Shown here: positions 21,384 through 32,971 of the stretch, one piece after another
How positions within the stretch are numbered: position 1 is the stretch's first letter
Layout: every line of letters starts with the position of its first letter
Assembly (NCBI GenBank): GCA_018466975.1
Contig: CM031561.1
Coordinates: 1,054,001-1,118,000 of the forward strand
DNA: 64,000 nucleotides
Direction of reading: 5' to 3'
Source of the DNA: Sparassis latifolia
Lineage: Eukaryota; Basidiomycota; Agaricomycetes; Polyporales; Sparassidaceae
Made by a program: the position numbers and the translations under genes
The notes under the pieces: generated by a model
Told to the model about the DNA's origin: nothing
The model's input: the letters and a program-made list of their open reading frames with translations, nothing else
Database searches by the model: none

Positions 21384-24345
21384 CTAAATCACAGGGCTGC
21401 TACGTATCTGATTCACCAGCGTTTCCCAGTAACTCCAATCCGAACCATCTACCCCAGGCAGAGGTTCATTTCCCAGAAGAGGCGAAGCGGCTGAGCCCAG
21501 CCAACCAGAAAGATCAGCCAGTCCAGGCGTTCCCCATGGAAGACCGGCGGTGCCCATGGAATCGTCAACGGCGGGTCCACCGCTGAATACATTGCACCAC
21601 TGGTCCAATAGAGACTGCGCAGTGGAATCGTCGTCTCCACTAGGGCTGCCACTCGCAGAATGCGCATTTTCCTCGTGTTGCAGCTGCTGCACATGACTCA
21701 GATGCGCATAATTGGGGTTGTGCGAGCGTGCCAATGTAGACGATCGTATGGCGGATGTCGACGATTCACCGTTGTATGTTGGAGTTCGCATGAAGTTCGA
21801 GGTGACGCCTACAGTTCTCGAAGGGTGACCGAGCAGCGGATGAGCTTCTACTTCATGCTTGCCCGACATCAACGGGGAGTCAACCGTCATGATGTGTTCT
21901 CTGGAGTCATCTGCGTTACCCGCCATCTGTGAAGATCTGCTTTTCAGGAAGCGAATTATCTTGACCTCTCTGCGCGTGATTTCGTCATGCTCAGGGATAC
22001 GCTCGTGCGCTTCGATGAAAGTATCCAAAACCGCATGCATAGCGGCAGCGTCACTCCCTGTTGGGTACAAGACAAGATAGATCCCAGAAATCATGGCAGC
22101 CTGGAATTCTCGGTATGCGCTAGCGATTGGATCCCGGGCCTGCTTCGTGGTGGATTCCTGAAACGCTCGACGGATCTGATAATCTTTTAGTGCGGATTCG
22201 AAGCAGGCCTTTCTTGAACGGATGTACCGGTCGGAATCTAAGCGCCGCAGGAGATAGGGACGATTTAACGTGAGTCTCACGAAGAGTATCTCAGTGACAA
22301 GGAGAAACCGATGTACAGGAATGTATGGGTGCGATTGATCAAGTGAGGTGTCCGGATCGACGGCAAAATGAGGGGGGAGAGTCTGCATGAACCTCAACAG
22401 TTCGTCGTCCAGGGCGAGCACATCCGAGTAGTGACTTGCAGATCGCACCTTCTGGAAGTGGTGTGACATGCGACCCATGATACCAGCTAGGGAATTCCTG
22501 AGAATCATGAAAGTTGCATGTGTCGGGGTGGTGAGAGGAAGCGGATTACGGAGTTCGGCGAAAATGTCTTCCACGTTCGTAGGAGGCAATGTGGAGGTGT
22601 ACTCGTCCTGGATTGCGATTGGTCTTCCCAGAACGAGAGCGATAGACCGGTCGGCATGATATAAGTGAGCCCTGTTCGCACACTTAGCAAGACAACACGA
22701 TCAGAACAACAACGGTGCTTCACCATATTCGGCGACGTTTCTCCACTTGTACGAGATCCATGCCCTAATATTGAGATAAGGCTCTATCACCTACGGACTA
22801 AACGCGAATACTCTTACCATAGCCGCACCATCTCGATGGAGACCTAGAGCTTGTGCAGTCCTCACAGCAGCGCCCAGCTGGCTCCAGGATTCAGTCATCC
22901 GACGGTCGAGGGTGAGGAAGCGAGCACTCTAACAAACTATTGAGGGCTTCGGAAGATTCGTGGGGCGCGGCAGATACTCACTAACATACGAGTCAAAACC
23001 ATCTCGAAGCAATCTGGTTGAATAGCAGCAACGATGAGGAGTGATCGACGTGCTACAAGCCAAGTGAATAACACAAACAACGTCACACTGTACAGCTGCT
23101 TACAGGACCAGTAGAACCGTGAAGATGTTGATTTTCGTGAACTTTCATCGCCCGCTATACCGTCAGGAGCAAGCCTGATGGCAATTGCAAGAACTACGAA
23201 TAGTAGAGGGAGAAATCGGATGTTGTTGGGATTTATCGTAGTTCCCTCCGTGTAGATGCAAGTGTATGAAGCGCGAAAATCGCGTTCAGAAATGGGGTAG
23301 CGGGTCCAGTTACTGTATCGTGGCGAAATTAGTGTAGGACCCAATGTCCATCAACCAAAGTCACATACATCGCAGAAAAGTAATAATCGACTAGTTTGTG
23401 AGATAGACTCCTGGGCGGAAGTTCACTGATGAGTTCAGTGACCTTATGAGGAGCAAAGCCATAATCGCGAATGAGGAGCTTGAGCTTGTCCGCAGCTGAT
23501 GGCTCCGGGGTAGTAGTTAATAGCTTTGGCTCAGCTAGAAGGTCGGTATGAAGCGTATTCACAGATAGTGAGCTACCTGAGGACATGTGTTCGGAAGCCG
23601 ACCCAGGAACCACCATGTGCTGTAACTGCGTAGACAATTGACCAAATGACCCTTCAAGCACCAGCTATGTAACATACCTGCTCTAGGACCACTGGTGCAG
23701 CAACACTTCCTGAAGCGCTCTTGCCGTACCACCTCCCATTCTCGAGCATTCCACCGCTTGGGTCTTCTTCTTCAGGCTGTGAACCATTTCCTTCATCCGG
23801 ACCGAGAGAGGATGATCGACGACGTTCGCTTCCCGCATGTCCATCTGAATATGGAGTGTTGCCATGTGACGAATATTGAGGCAAAGCGACTTCAATGATA
23901 TGCTCTAGCCTAGCTAATCGCACATGAATATCTTGGTCGGTCTTGCCTGGAGTATATGCTTTGCACAGTTCCGGAACCTTCCTGGCAATACACTGAATAT
24001 GTGCGAGGTCAGCGACGCGAACAACATTGGGAGGTGCTATTACACACATGGGAGCATGGTATTTGTCGATCACACTGTGTTTTTGCGGTCAGTACATCTG
24101 CTACCGAGAAAATACATTTGGGCGAATGTGACCTTTTGTTTGCGACGATGACATTCACCGCACGAATAACTAAGGATTTTTTCAGAATTACACGGAGGAA
24201 GGGCCCGATCTTAGCAACGATGCTCGTACCTGACTCTCGTTCTGGGCTTTTTGCTGATCCTGTTTGGGTCCTCGTCCTCTGATTTTCGCCTCATAGACGG
24301 ACCAGGAGTGCCTTCAGGTGTCGATTGGTGTGAGTTCTTGATCAT
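21384..24345 (-). CDS. Zn2Cys6 fungal-specific transcription factor
   Basis: Splicing three small exons on the minus strand near 24170-23960 assembles a perfect binuclear zinc cluster: CGECHRRKQKC, then DRQIPCSHC, then IARKVPELC (C-x2-C-x6-C-x5-C-x2-C-x8-C). It is preceded by a basic stretch (RRKSEDEDPNRISKKPRTRV). A short linker (DIHVRLARLEHIIEVALPQ) fits the usual dimerisation coil. The middle is the fungal_trans homology region (ADRSIALVLGRPIAIQDEY and LPPTNVEDIFAELRNP, then LLVTEILFVRLTLNRPYLLR). The C-terminus is Ser/Gly-rich and acidic with several Trp, a plausible activation domain (PWGTPGLADLSGWLGS). It is a nuclear DNA-binding regulator; its targets cannot be read from the sequence. 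The start is uncertain: MIKNSHQSTPEGTPGPS was chosen, but the frame is open upstream to 24495. It diverges from MED17. Confidence 0.88.
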
Positions 24346-24605
24346 GTCAGCTTCGAAGACAGAATATAGACACGGACGTGAGTAGCATCTGCTAAACAAC
24401 AGACATGGAGAGAAAACGGTGCTGAGCATTGAGCTCTTTTGAGAAACATCGTGACTTGACTCAGAGCTCTGTCGGCCCGCAGCGCCGTTTGCCAATTAAT
24501 CATTGTGGCTCCAACTGTCACTTCTACACTTTAAAGTGGCTTACAACGCACCCGCATTCTCAACGCATTCTCATCATAGTACACCTCTGATTGCTTGGCT
24601 CTAGC

Positions 24606-26935
24606 ATGACGGACGGATCTCCCTGGAAGGAACTCAAGCTGTCGCTTGAAAGACCTTATAAGGACGACGAAGGACACCCAATACCTGTACTACTTGACAT
24701 AACACCGGACGGGGAGTTCATCTATGAGCCGTAAGGAAGTTGTGGTCAACTACGTCATACTTCTAACGATTCTCCAGAAAAGAAGATTATTATGCGATTG
24801 TGGGAGACAACTTACGCAGAATCTTTGTGGAACGCGGGCTTGACTTCTTCGAGAAACGACATAAGCAACGAAAGGTGGAGCCCACGATTGAAGAAATGCG
24901 GGACAAGAGCAGTCTTGAAGAAAAGCGGCACGTAATGGATGCGGATGAGCTACTGAAAATGCGAATGGAAGTCCTCCCGCAGCTATAGTGCGTTCAGGCC
25001 GGATGGTGTTCAACTGGTATTTGACCCCTTCAACGCAGTATTGCTCTTGGGGAGATGTCTCAGGCTCGGGATTTACTTGCTCTCCTACTCTCCTCTCCAA
25101 ATATTCCACAGGTGGCACCAAATTCTGGCTCACAGCCATCTGCGTTAACCGTTACAGTCGTTACAAAACAGCCTGCGATTCCTTCTGTGCAAGCCTTTAA
25201 TGCCCAACTCGCCGCAGGTGGCAAAGATCAAGCACTGAGAAATGCAGCAGATCTTTTCAAATTTGCCGCAGACCGAATGGAGACTGGGCGAGTTATGGCG
25301 GAGAAGTACTGGGTCGATGCTTTAAAAATCAGAACGGGGAATTGGGGCCTCATTCCTGCCCCTCTGCCCTTCGGATCGGCCACTGGCAAAGGTGCAGACA
25401 AAACATCCAAAGATTTTCTGGTCTCTTTTGGTCTCGAAGAATGTAAGCGAGGTCTTGCTCTCTAGAACCGTGGACTAAGCGGAATATGCGACAGCGCCAC
25501 CTCTCTTCCGACGCCGAGCGATCGCGCGTATGTCTATGCAGGACAACCGCGTAAGTGTCCTCGAGTTTCCGTCGCGTCAAAATACTCGACTGCAAGTGAC
25601 TGTCACAACAACCGATGGAAGAGGAGTCCGCCACACCACTCAAAATCGGATGGTTCTATTCGATGGTTCTTCGGTCGGGCAATCTCTGCATGCAGCACGG
25701 GCAGAAGTGGTAGAACAGGAGATCTTCTCTGCGCTCATCAGAGAAGCCAGCCATCTTCCTACGGCTTCAGCTCGCGTGTCTGAAAGGTTGATTGTCATCG
25801 AAGCCGCTCAAGCTACTGATCTTCAGTTTGAGCTTGTGCGTACCTTATTTCGCATAATAGCATTCTGCCGATCCATACTTTCGCAGGTAGATAAGGATCC
25901 GTCACAAAGCAAGGCCTGCGCCGGAGACGGTGATGCTATCTGTGATCTCATATCCGGGCTCTTGCACATCCTGCTGCTTCGTACTCATGCATACTTGAAG
26001 TCCGAACGCCTTGGCATGAGTATACACCGCGCACCGGCGCCACCAAGCGTTGTCCATACGCCCCCATTGTTGCAGCCGATCATTGACATGCTGCAGTATC
26101 GTGTCTTCTGCGAGCGGGTCCACGGCGAATTGGATAAGATATCTGATGCGCTTTCCCAAGCATGTGTGCCCACAAGATCTCACTTCGAGGCCGTCGGTGG
26201 GACTGGGGAAGAATTTCTCATGTCCTTTAGACAAGGGAAAGCGAAGCCAGTTGGTGGAGAGGCACGGCTGCGGGTAGACAATCGGTGAGGGTAACAGTAG
26301 TTCTTATTGATTGGCTAATGCGAGCTCTTGTTCACCAGGAGTACCTTGCGGTTTACGTTTTTCGCACCGTCCTCTCTGATCGCTCATCTTCCCCAAGCTA
26401 CGCTACCCATAACTTCGATACCTCAGTTGACTCAACTTTTGGCAGATGAAGTGAGACAATGTTTACTCGCCAGGATATGTGAGATTGGCTCCGAGCTCTG
26501 TAGTCATGTGAAGGGGATGTGGTTCGTAGATATGCTGACGGGGCGGAGCGTTGGCAGATGGGAAGGTTGTGTCCTGTACGTGTCTTCCGTCATTCCTCGC
26601 GGCATCTTCATCATGTGCCTTGTAGGAATTTTGACGTATCCTTCGGTAAAGAACCTAGCATAGTTGCTACAGCTTCCAGGATGAACCGTGCAAATACTCA
26701 CGCAGCGGTCCTGCTGCAGAGTTTCCAATCTCGAGAAGGCGAAGGAACATCTTTGTTTGAGTGGACGAGAAGGGCCATCGGAACAGCATTGTCTCAACAT
26801 TCTCCTGCAATAACACATTGTGAGTCCTTTCTTCATGTTGTAGCTTCGGAATCTGGATTCACGTTTGGCCAGCTTGACATCTGTAACCTGCATACGCGCA
26901 CGTTCTCTGGTATGTTCGTGGGCAACATAACTTAG
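24606..26935 (+). CDS. MED17: Mediator complex subunit 17 (Srb4)
   Basis: Core head-module subunit of Mediator, required for RNA polymerase II transcription. The N-terminus reads WKELKLSLERPYKDDEGHPI, then PVLLDITPDGEFIYEPKEDY, then LLKMRMEVLPQLYIALGEMS, in which an intron at 24985-25044 restores the frame. The diagnostic central block is RMETGRVMAEKYWVDALKIR followed by TGNWGLIPAPLPFGSATGKG and DFLVSFGLEE. It continues through LVRTLFRIIAFC-like helical segments, RLGMSIHRAPAPPSVVHTPP and LQPIIDMLQYRVFCERVHGE. The last part has VLLQSFQSREGEGTSLFEWT and then a final short intron. The extreme C-terminus (after FEWTRRAIGTALSQHSPAIT) is a best guess, with the stop at 26933-26935. About seven introns. 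Confidence 0.9.
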
Positions 26936-26957
26936 TGTCACGATCGGTATGAAACTC

Positions 26958-27033
26958 GTACTATGGAGAAAGCATGGCATGTCATAAATCTCGCGGAAGG
27001 TACTATGGAGAAAGCATGGCATGTCATAAATCT
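26958..27033. repeat. 34-bp direct repeat, 42-bp period
   Basis: The 34 bases at 26958-26991 (starting GTACTATGGAGAAAGCATGG) recur exactly at 27000-27033, separated by eight bases. The tandem duplication lies in the 142-bp gap between the convergent MED17 and RPL5 stop codons. Confidence 0.95.
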
Positions 27034-27077
27034 GGGTACATAGCCTACGCGTAACCGGCAAACATGTGGAAGGACCT

Positions 27078-28232
27078 CTACTCCGCGTCATCCTCATCCT
27101 CATCCGCGACCGCATCAGCACCTGCTTGGAAAGCCTGGATCTTGGCCTGGATCTTGGCCTTGCGTCCTGCGAGAGTCGTCTTGGGCGTCCTGAACTTGAC
27201 GCTCTCCGCCCTCCAGTCGGTCGTTTTCTCCGTAGGCTTGAACTCAGGATCCTCTCGGATGGCAGCGTACGCATTGGTGTAGATCTCCTCGATATCCTCT
27301 GAGCCAATACCATCGGCGAGATAGGTGGCAAATTGCTTCTTGAACCTGTAAAGCGTCGTTCAGCAAACACAGAGAGTGGATTCACCTGCATATACCCACC
27401 TCTCATCATCCTCCTCTTCCAGGGACTCCATGTACTCCGCCACATGACCACCGAAGATGTACTTCTTTAGCACCTCGCTGTCCAACTCCTTCGACTCTAG
27501 ATCGTAGCCAGGGAAGCGCTTTTCGTTGTGCGGGATGTAGATACCGCCGTCACTGGCACCCTTAAGGGCTCCGAACACTCGGGAACCAGTTGACGTGCGC
27601 TTGAGCCCGACATCAAGGTAACACTTGAATGGCCTGGGAGCATCCTCATCGTCGAGCGTCTCGATCAAGGAGATAGTACCGTCAGGCTCCGCAACACCTT
27701 CGTACTTGTCCGCAAGCCCAAGCTTGGTTAAGGCACGGCGCGCGCAAAGGAGACCGGTTGCATAAGCTAAGAGAGACCAACGCACGGGACTCAGTCAGCG
27801 GTTACAAGAGCGTGAACAAGGGTGAACACACCAGCAGTCCAGTTTGTTAGACCATGGTTAATCCCGTAGCGGGGTAGCTCCTTTGATCGAGCGGCGCACA
27901 GAACGAAGTCTCCCTGCAGACGAGCATAGACGATCTGCACTATGATTTCTTTATTGGTGAAGCGAACGACCAAACGGTACTTGGGAGCGTTGCTGGATGG
28001 ACACAAGCCTCGATATGCATTCTGTTAGCGATGAAGGCCAGCAATACTCACTACTTGTTCTTCGCCTGAGTCACCAGCCGCTTGCGGGCGTAATCTGAAG
28101 AGATCGATCAGAACGGAACATGGCACAATATTGAATGGACTGACAGTCGGTCTTGCCCTCCCTCCGCCGACGGTACTTGACCTGGAAACGTGAGAAGTAG
28201 GCGTCCGACTTGATGTTTTTGACGAATGGCAT
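27078..28232 (-). CDS. RPL5: 60S ribosomal protein L5 (uL18)
   Basis: L5 binds 5S rRNA and joins the large-subunit central protuberance. The sequence starts [20 protein letters not shown], then [97 protein letters not shown] and GLKGA-type [20 protein letters not shown]. The acidic-basic C-terminus is [19 protein letters not shown]. Five introns; the join K-N-K-Y-N-A-P-K across an intron at about 27990-28050 confirms the frame. Length (about 300 residues) is typical. It is divergent from the RBM42-like gene. Confidence 0.95.
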
Positions 28233-28580
28233 CTGGTAATGGATAGTCAGCTCGCGCGGCTCATCTGGTGTTTACTGGTCCATCCATCCTGGTCTGGCTC
28301 GACATTTCAAGTTTTGAGACAAACGTGACCGTAGTGGTGACCAGTGGATCCCAACGCAACTATGTGTATTCACCTTGAGCTTGAGCTTGGGGCGGAGGTG
28401 GGTTCTTGAGGTGCTTGTCAACGGTGCTGCACTAACCAGCGTTACGGTCCGACTTTGTGATTACGTAAGAGTGGAAGGACCCCGTAAGACACGAGCCTCA
28501 ATCGCTTACAGCCTCGCGGCTTTCTTCTTCTCGGTCAACGTTCCTCAGTACTCCTCGCCGAAGCATCTCGTTCCTTAAAC
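28233..28580. promoter_or_regulatory. Divergent promoter region RPL5 / RBM42-like
   Basis: 348 bp between two divergent start codons. A pyrimidine-rich stretch lies just upstream of the plus-strand gene (28520-28570). No reading frame here resembles a conserved protein. Confidence 0.4.
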
Positions 28581-29388
28581 ATGGACCCATACTCAGCACA
28601 GAATTACTACCAGCATTATCAGCAGCAACAGTCCACTGATGTCAACCCTTATCATCAACCCTATCAGGGTCCAATGTATCCCATTCCCGGATCGTCGACG
28701 TCTGCCCACACCGCACCTGTACCAGCCAATGCATACGAGTACGATGTGGGAATTCTGGCACAGCAAAGCGTGTACGTTCCGGGCGCAATGATAGACAAGC
28801 GCGGTGGTGCGGGCGGAAAACTCGCCAAAGGTGGTAAGAGGACAACGGTCCTGCGCAAGGGTGCTGGGAAGGTCTGGGAAGATCAGACCTTGCTGGAGTG
28901 GAGTCCTTGTGAGTATTCAAGGAAGTTTTATTCTGCTGTTTTACTTATTCGTGCCTCGAACAGCTTGGTTCCGCCTGTTCGTTGGAGACCTGAGTAATGA
29001 TGTGTCTGATGACGTGTTGGCGAACGCATTCAACAAGTATCCCTCGTTTCAGAAAGCAAGGGTCATCCGAGATCGACTGAGTGGCAAGGTGAGTGTAGAG
29101 TTCATTGCGTATAACCGAAAGCTAATTTGTGTATAGGCCAAGTTTGGGTTCGTCGCATTTTCTGATCCCGAAGACTTCCTGAGAGCTTGGAAGGAAATGG
29201 ATGGTATGAAGTTGGCTATTGAAGTCCTATGCATGACCTAACAATGATAAATTTTAGGGAAATATGTCGGCAACCGACCTGTGAAATTGAAGAAGGCGGA
29301 CAACTCTGTCAATCAGGTCGAGATTGGTCACAGGAAAGCCAAGCAGCTTGAGAAAGAGTTGAAGAAGAACAGACACAAACCATATTGA
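28581..29388 (+). CDS. RRM RNA-binding protein, RBM42-like
   Basis: The N-terminal part is Gln/Tyr/Pro-rich (MDPYSAQNYYQHYQQQQ). It is followed by a short basic linker (GGKLAKGGKRTTVLRKGAGK) and then W-E-D-Q-T-L-L-E-W, a segment that precedes the RRM in RBM42 proteins. The single C-terminal RRM is split by three introns: RNP2 is FRLFVGDLSNDV, then DDVLANAFNKYPSFQKARVI, then RNP1 KAKFGFVAFSDPEDFLRAWK, then GKYVGNRPVKLKKA. The tail is Lys-rich (RKAKQLEKELKKNRHKPY). RBM42 relatives associate with spliceosomal and stress-granule RNPs. The name is by domain arrangement; it could be called simply an RRM protein. Confidence 0.85.
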
Positions 29389-29857
29389 TCGTTTGTCTTC
29401 GGACGAGAAGTGACCGAGTTGTATCACATAGTGTACGTTGATTCGTCGTTAAGCATGATCAGAACTCATCCTCTGAACCACGGTTTTACCCCAGTGGTTC
29501 ATGCGGTGAGCGTCCTTGTCTTAATGGCGCATTGGGTTTTCCTCGGTTGTTTTGCACAGGTAGTCCTGTCGCGTCTGCTTCTTCCGATTCGTTTTCTGTT
29601 TATAGACGTCCAAGGGCTATTGTGACCAATGTCTCTATGAGAGAGTAACGATACCCGTATATGGCGAGGCAAGAAACGACAGATACGACTGCTTTGAATT
29701 CTGAAGTTCTCGAGCCACACCACCTTATAAGTGCATCCTGCAGGTCGGTGCTATGTATTTCGGGTACGGGACCTGAAGGTTCGCCGTCGCGTTCATCGTC
29801 GTCATGGGTTCATGATATTAAGAGCAGGGAAGATCGAAGATCGATATCTGTGCTATT

Positions 29858-29877
29858 GGTAGGTAGGTAGGTAGGTA
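29858..29877. repeat. GGTA microsatellite, five units
   Basis: Five uninterrupted GGTA tetramers. Nothing else is attached to it. Confidence 0.9.
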
Positions 29878-30629
29878 GATTACCGGCATTGGTCCCATTC
29901 AGGAACGCCGGGTTGTCGCACCTAGACCTCTGCTATGTACCCGTGCACAGTACACTACAGAAATCTAGGATACAACACATCCAGGACAGAAATCGCTCCG
30001 ATCAATGCCTACTCATCTACACAGCTCCCAGTGCATCGAAGTTGATTTGGGGGCAAGGGAAAACCCAGTGGAAAAAACCCTAAACTCAGGGAGCTGCTTC
30101 AACAAGAGCACTGTCCCACGAAATCCATCAAGGATGCATGAGACTAAGTAGGCTCTCCAGCTGTTGTTATATGTGGAAGAAGTGTATGCTTCGTTGTGTG
30201 AAACACTTAGGATGTTGTACGTGGATGTGCAAGATATTCTGCACCATACGCAAAAAAGCCAGCGGGACATGGCCGCATGATCACACATCAAGTGTGACAC
30301 TTCCACATGTAGCAAAGAGCGAGAGCTGCACGTCATGATTTGAAAGAGTAATTACAGGTTGCATGAAGAATGCCAGCACAGTCACTGTGCATACTTAACC
30401 ACACTCACCACGATGCCCGATGCACGATGTGCACATGGAGCATAATATGGAAGTGATGCACACTGCTGGACTCTCGAGCTGGGGTATACAGGTAGCGCGA
30501 CAGCTCGCAGACAAGGGGTCGACAACAGCAATGCAATGGATGAGAATGCTCGCATGCGAAAGAACTGCGCACTACGAAGGTTGCCACCTCGAGTCCGTGT
30601 ATGGGTGGTGCGGCATGTGAACATGATAT

Positions 30630-30705
30630 GCAGGCATCCACAGCAAATTGTGGGCATCCACAAGCATTGGTGGGTATCACCGCCATTGGTGGGTATCCAC
30701 CAGAG
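30630..30705. repeat. Imperfect 19-20-bp tandem repeats
   Basis: CATTGGTGGGTATC appears at 30665-30678 and 30684-30697. Related units (ATTGTGGGCATCCACA, GCAGGCATCCACA) lie just upstream, giving three to four degenerate copies spaced about 19 bases apart. Confidence 0.7.
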
Positions 30706-31238
30706 CAGCGGGTACTGTGTATGGATGCTGTTGAGATACTTCAGCAAACCATAACATCGTGTTCTGTAAACACACTTCTCATGTCACGATAGTCCACGGC
30801 GTTGTCAGAGTAGCAGAGGACGATATTCGTGAACAACACAAATAGGGGTAAGGTGAGTGACAGGTAGACCACTACCATTGGTTGGCTTCCGCAGTCACAG
30901 GCAGGAGCAGTGGGCACTGTGCGTCGACGCTGGTCATAGAGCCATCGGTAAACACTTCCTCGCAGTCTGAGGGCATCCATTGTACATAAGATAGGCCTCA
31001 CTCATGCCCAACCACTCTAAGCGCCGTGACATGGTTGTGACCCGACAGTTGCCCGAGAGTGATGCTATTGATTTGGGAGCAATAAGTCAAAGTCTGATAC
31101 CCGATATGGTAATGGATGGTGTGGTAAGGGCCACTTATCAGCCAAATATTTACCTGCTGGATGTTGGCTCTGTTTGGTCGCCGTTCACTTTGGGTTGTTG
31201 CCAGCCTAATTTCTCTCCTACGAGGGCGAAATAAAAAA

Positions 31239-31295
31239 ATGTGCTCCCTGGGAATATTCAAGAAGGTATTCATTAACAATCCCCAGGGAACACAT
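31239..31295. other. Short imperfect hairpin
   Basis: ATGTGCTCCCTGGGA (31239-31253) pairs with CCCCAGGGAACACAT (31281-31295) with two mismatches around a 27-base loop. It may be the remnant of a terminal inverted repeat or an RNA hairpin; no target duplication was found. Confidence 0.5.
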
Positions 31296-31438
31296 TTCTG
31301 ATAAAGGCTTTGTGGAAAGAGGAATTAGACGAGCAAGCACTTTCGCCCGCCATTTTGGTGTAAGCGTGACATTAGACGCCCGACGCGAGTGGTTGGATAT
31401 GAGTGAGGCCTATCTTATTGGGGGGAGCGGGGTGGTCA

Positions 31439-31877
31439 AGGACCCCTGACAATAGGTGGAGAGGCCTGATCCAAAATTCCGAAAATCAGCCCCAAACATC
31501 CGGAGAAATTTTGTGATTTTTTGGCCCATACTTCCGGATGAGATCAGACCTTCGTCCAATTTTTGGGCTCCTGTCCGGGTACCGCATGATGCAGGCTTTT
31601 CGGCAGCCGACCGCCTATATAAGGCATGTATGGGCGCTTCTGAGAGGCGGCGGCTCCGCCGCCGGCTCGAGGTCGGCGCTTGTCGGCTTCCGGGGCGTGG
31701 ATGGCCGGCTGAGGATCAGGCCTTCGCCGAAACTGACAGGAACTGCCGGACATGAGATCACCTCCGGAGGCCTTCAGGGCCCTCCGACGTCCGGATGAGA
31801 TCAGGCCTAAGGCCTCAAAAATCCCAAATTTCGTCCGGATAAGTCATCAGGCCTCTCCACCTATAGTCAGGGGTCCT
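31439..31877. mobile_element. 439-bp MITE with 32-bp TIRs and 8-bp TSD (hAT-like)
   Basis: The left terminal repeat (31439-31470, beginning AGGACCCCTGAC) and the right one (31846-31877) are inverted copies with 31 of 32 matches. Both sides are flanked by the same 8 bases, GGTGGTCA (31431-31438 and 31878-31885). There is no coding capacity, so it is non-autonomous. TCCGGATGAGATCAG occurs twice in direct orientation (31533-31547 and 31790-31804) as subterminal repeats. An 8-bp target duplication fits hAT or KDZ superfamilies; the terminal sequence alone does not decide. Confidence 0.9.
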
Positions 31878-32103
31878 GGTGGTCACTACTCCGATACGGA
31901 AGAGTTAGGTCACTGTGGACGCCACCAACGCTCGCCAAATCCGCCTGCAGAGTTCTGCTTTTAACGTAGGAGTGGTGTCGACCGCCGGATCCCAGCTGCA
32001 GTGCTGTCATGCATCTCTGTACATAGCGTTCCTGCAGAATAATGAAAATGTGAAAATGTGGTAACTCTCCACATCCGGAATGCATGAAAAACTTCGGGCT
32101 ACG

Positions 32104-32611
32104 CAGGCTCCTAAAACCAGCCGTCGCTATAGCGTTCTCGCTCCTTTATCATATGTTTTAAGAGATCATGTGATATATATATTTTATGAGACTTACCCGA
32201 TTGAGCGAGAAAATAGCCGAACAAGAGGAGGAGAACACTATAGGACGGCTGGCCTATAATGTCAACCGAGGTTTCGCCGTACAGTGAGAAGCGCCGGATA
32301 AGCGCCCACCCCCCCCGCCAGCGGCGAAACCTCGGTTGACATTATAGGCCAGCCGTCCTATAGTGTTCTCCTCTTGTTCGGCTATTTTCTCGCTCAATCG
32401 GGTAAGTCTCATAAAATATATATATCACATGATCTCTCAAAACATATGATAAAGGAGCGAGGACATTTATTTTCTTCCCGCAAGTTCGAGTTCACAGTAC
32501 TGGGTTCGTCGAGGCCTGTCATTAGACTTGTCCTAAGCCCGCTGGGGCGAAGGCGAATATCATATTGTAAACATTGTAAACACTATAGCGACGGCTGGTT
32601 TTAGGAGCCTG
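32104..32611. mobile_element. 508-bp foldback element with 9-bp TSD
   Basis: The element starts CAGGCTCCTAAAACCAGCCG (32104) and ends with its inverse (GGAGCCTG, 32611). Identical 9-bp flanks CGGGCTACG occupy 32095-32103 and 32612-32620. Inside, a nearly perfect inverted repeat pairs 32137-32278 with 32323-32461, differing by one substitution and one 3-base indel, around a 44-base GC-rich loop containing a C-run. The outer 29 bases pair separately (32104-32132 with about 32583-32611). The right side carries about 120 bases (32462-32582) with no partner on the left. There is no coding capacity. A 9-bp duplication with long inverted arms suggests a Mutator-like or foldback non-autonomous element; an 8-bp duplication plus one chance base (hAT/KDZ) is the alternative. 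Confidence 0.88.
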
Positions 32612-32971
32612 CGGGCTACGGGGCTTTGGGTTGCTTAGTTACATGTATTTTAAGGAGAACAGGTGGACTAGGATTTTACTGTACATGTGGCTACCATATG
32701 ATGACGGTAGCACATACAGTGCTCTTTCTACTCTAGCGCTGGCGGACGAGGTGCTTTTCCGTACCCGAGCCGCGTAGTTGGTGTAGTCGGCTGACTTCAT
32801 CCATTTCACCGTTTCTAGTACAGTACATAGTGAATGTCGGGTTGCGCACGGGTGTGCTAGTCGGCGTGTCGCGGTCTGACGTGCGACAGCCGAAGCCACG
32901 GACCCGCAAGATTCGCGATACACCAATTTCGCGCCATCGCTCGTGCCACTCCTTTGAAGTTCTTCCAGACG

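Larger units (their letters stand above)
29389..31430. other. Gene-poor interval, about 2 kb, no supported gene
   Basis: No frame in this stretch shows a conserved protein. It contains a GGTA microsatellite (29858-29877), imperfect 19-bp repeats (around 30630-30705) and a short hairpin (31239-31295), and borders two mobile elements. On the minus strand a 68-codon open stretch at about 29600-29810 has no start codon and no recognisable domain. The interval looks like decayed repeat-derived sequence. Confidence 0.6.

Noticed and set aside
26504..27451. 315-codon minus-strand frame spanning MED17 end, the 42-bp repeat and RPL5
   Set aside because: It runs across two convergent genes in a non-coding frame and is Arg/Ser-rich nonsense; the tandem repeat inside it simply stays in frame because its period is a multiple of three.
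30382..30747. 121-codon minus-strand frame with Trp/Cys-rich sequence
   Set aside because: Its unusual composition comes from the 19-bp imperfect repeats; there is no start context, domain or splice support.
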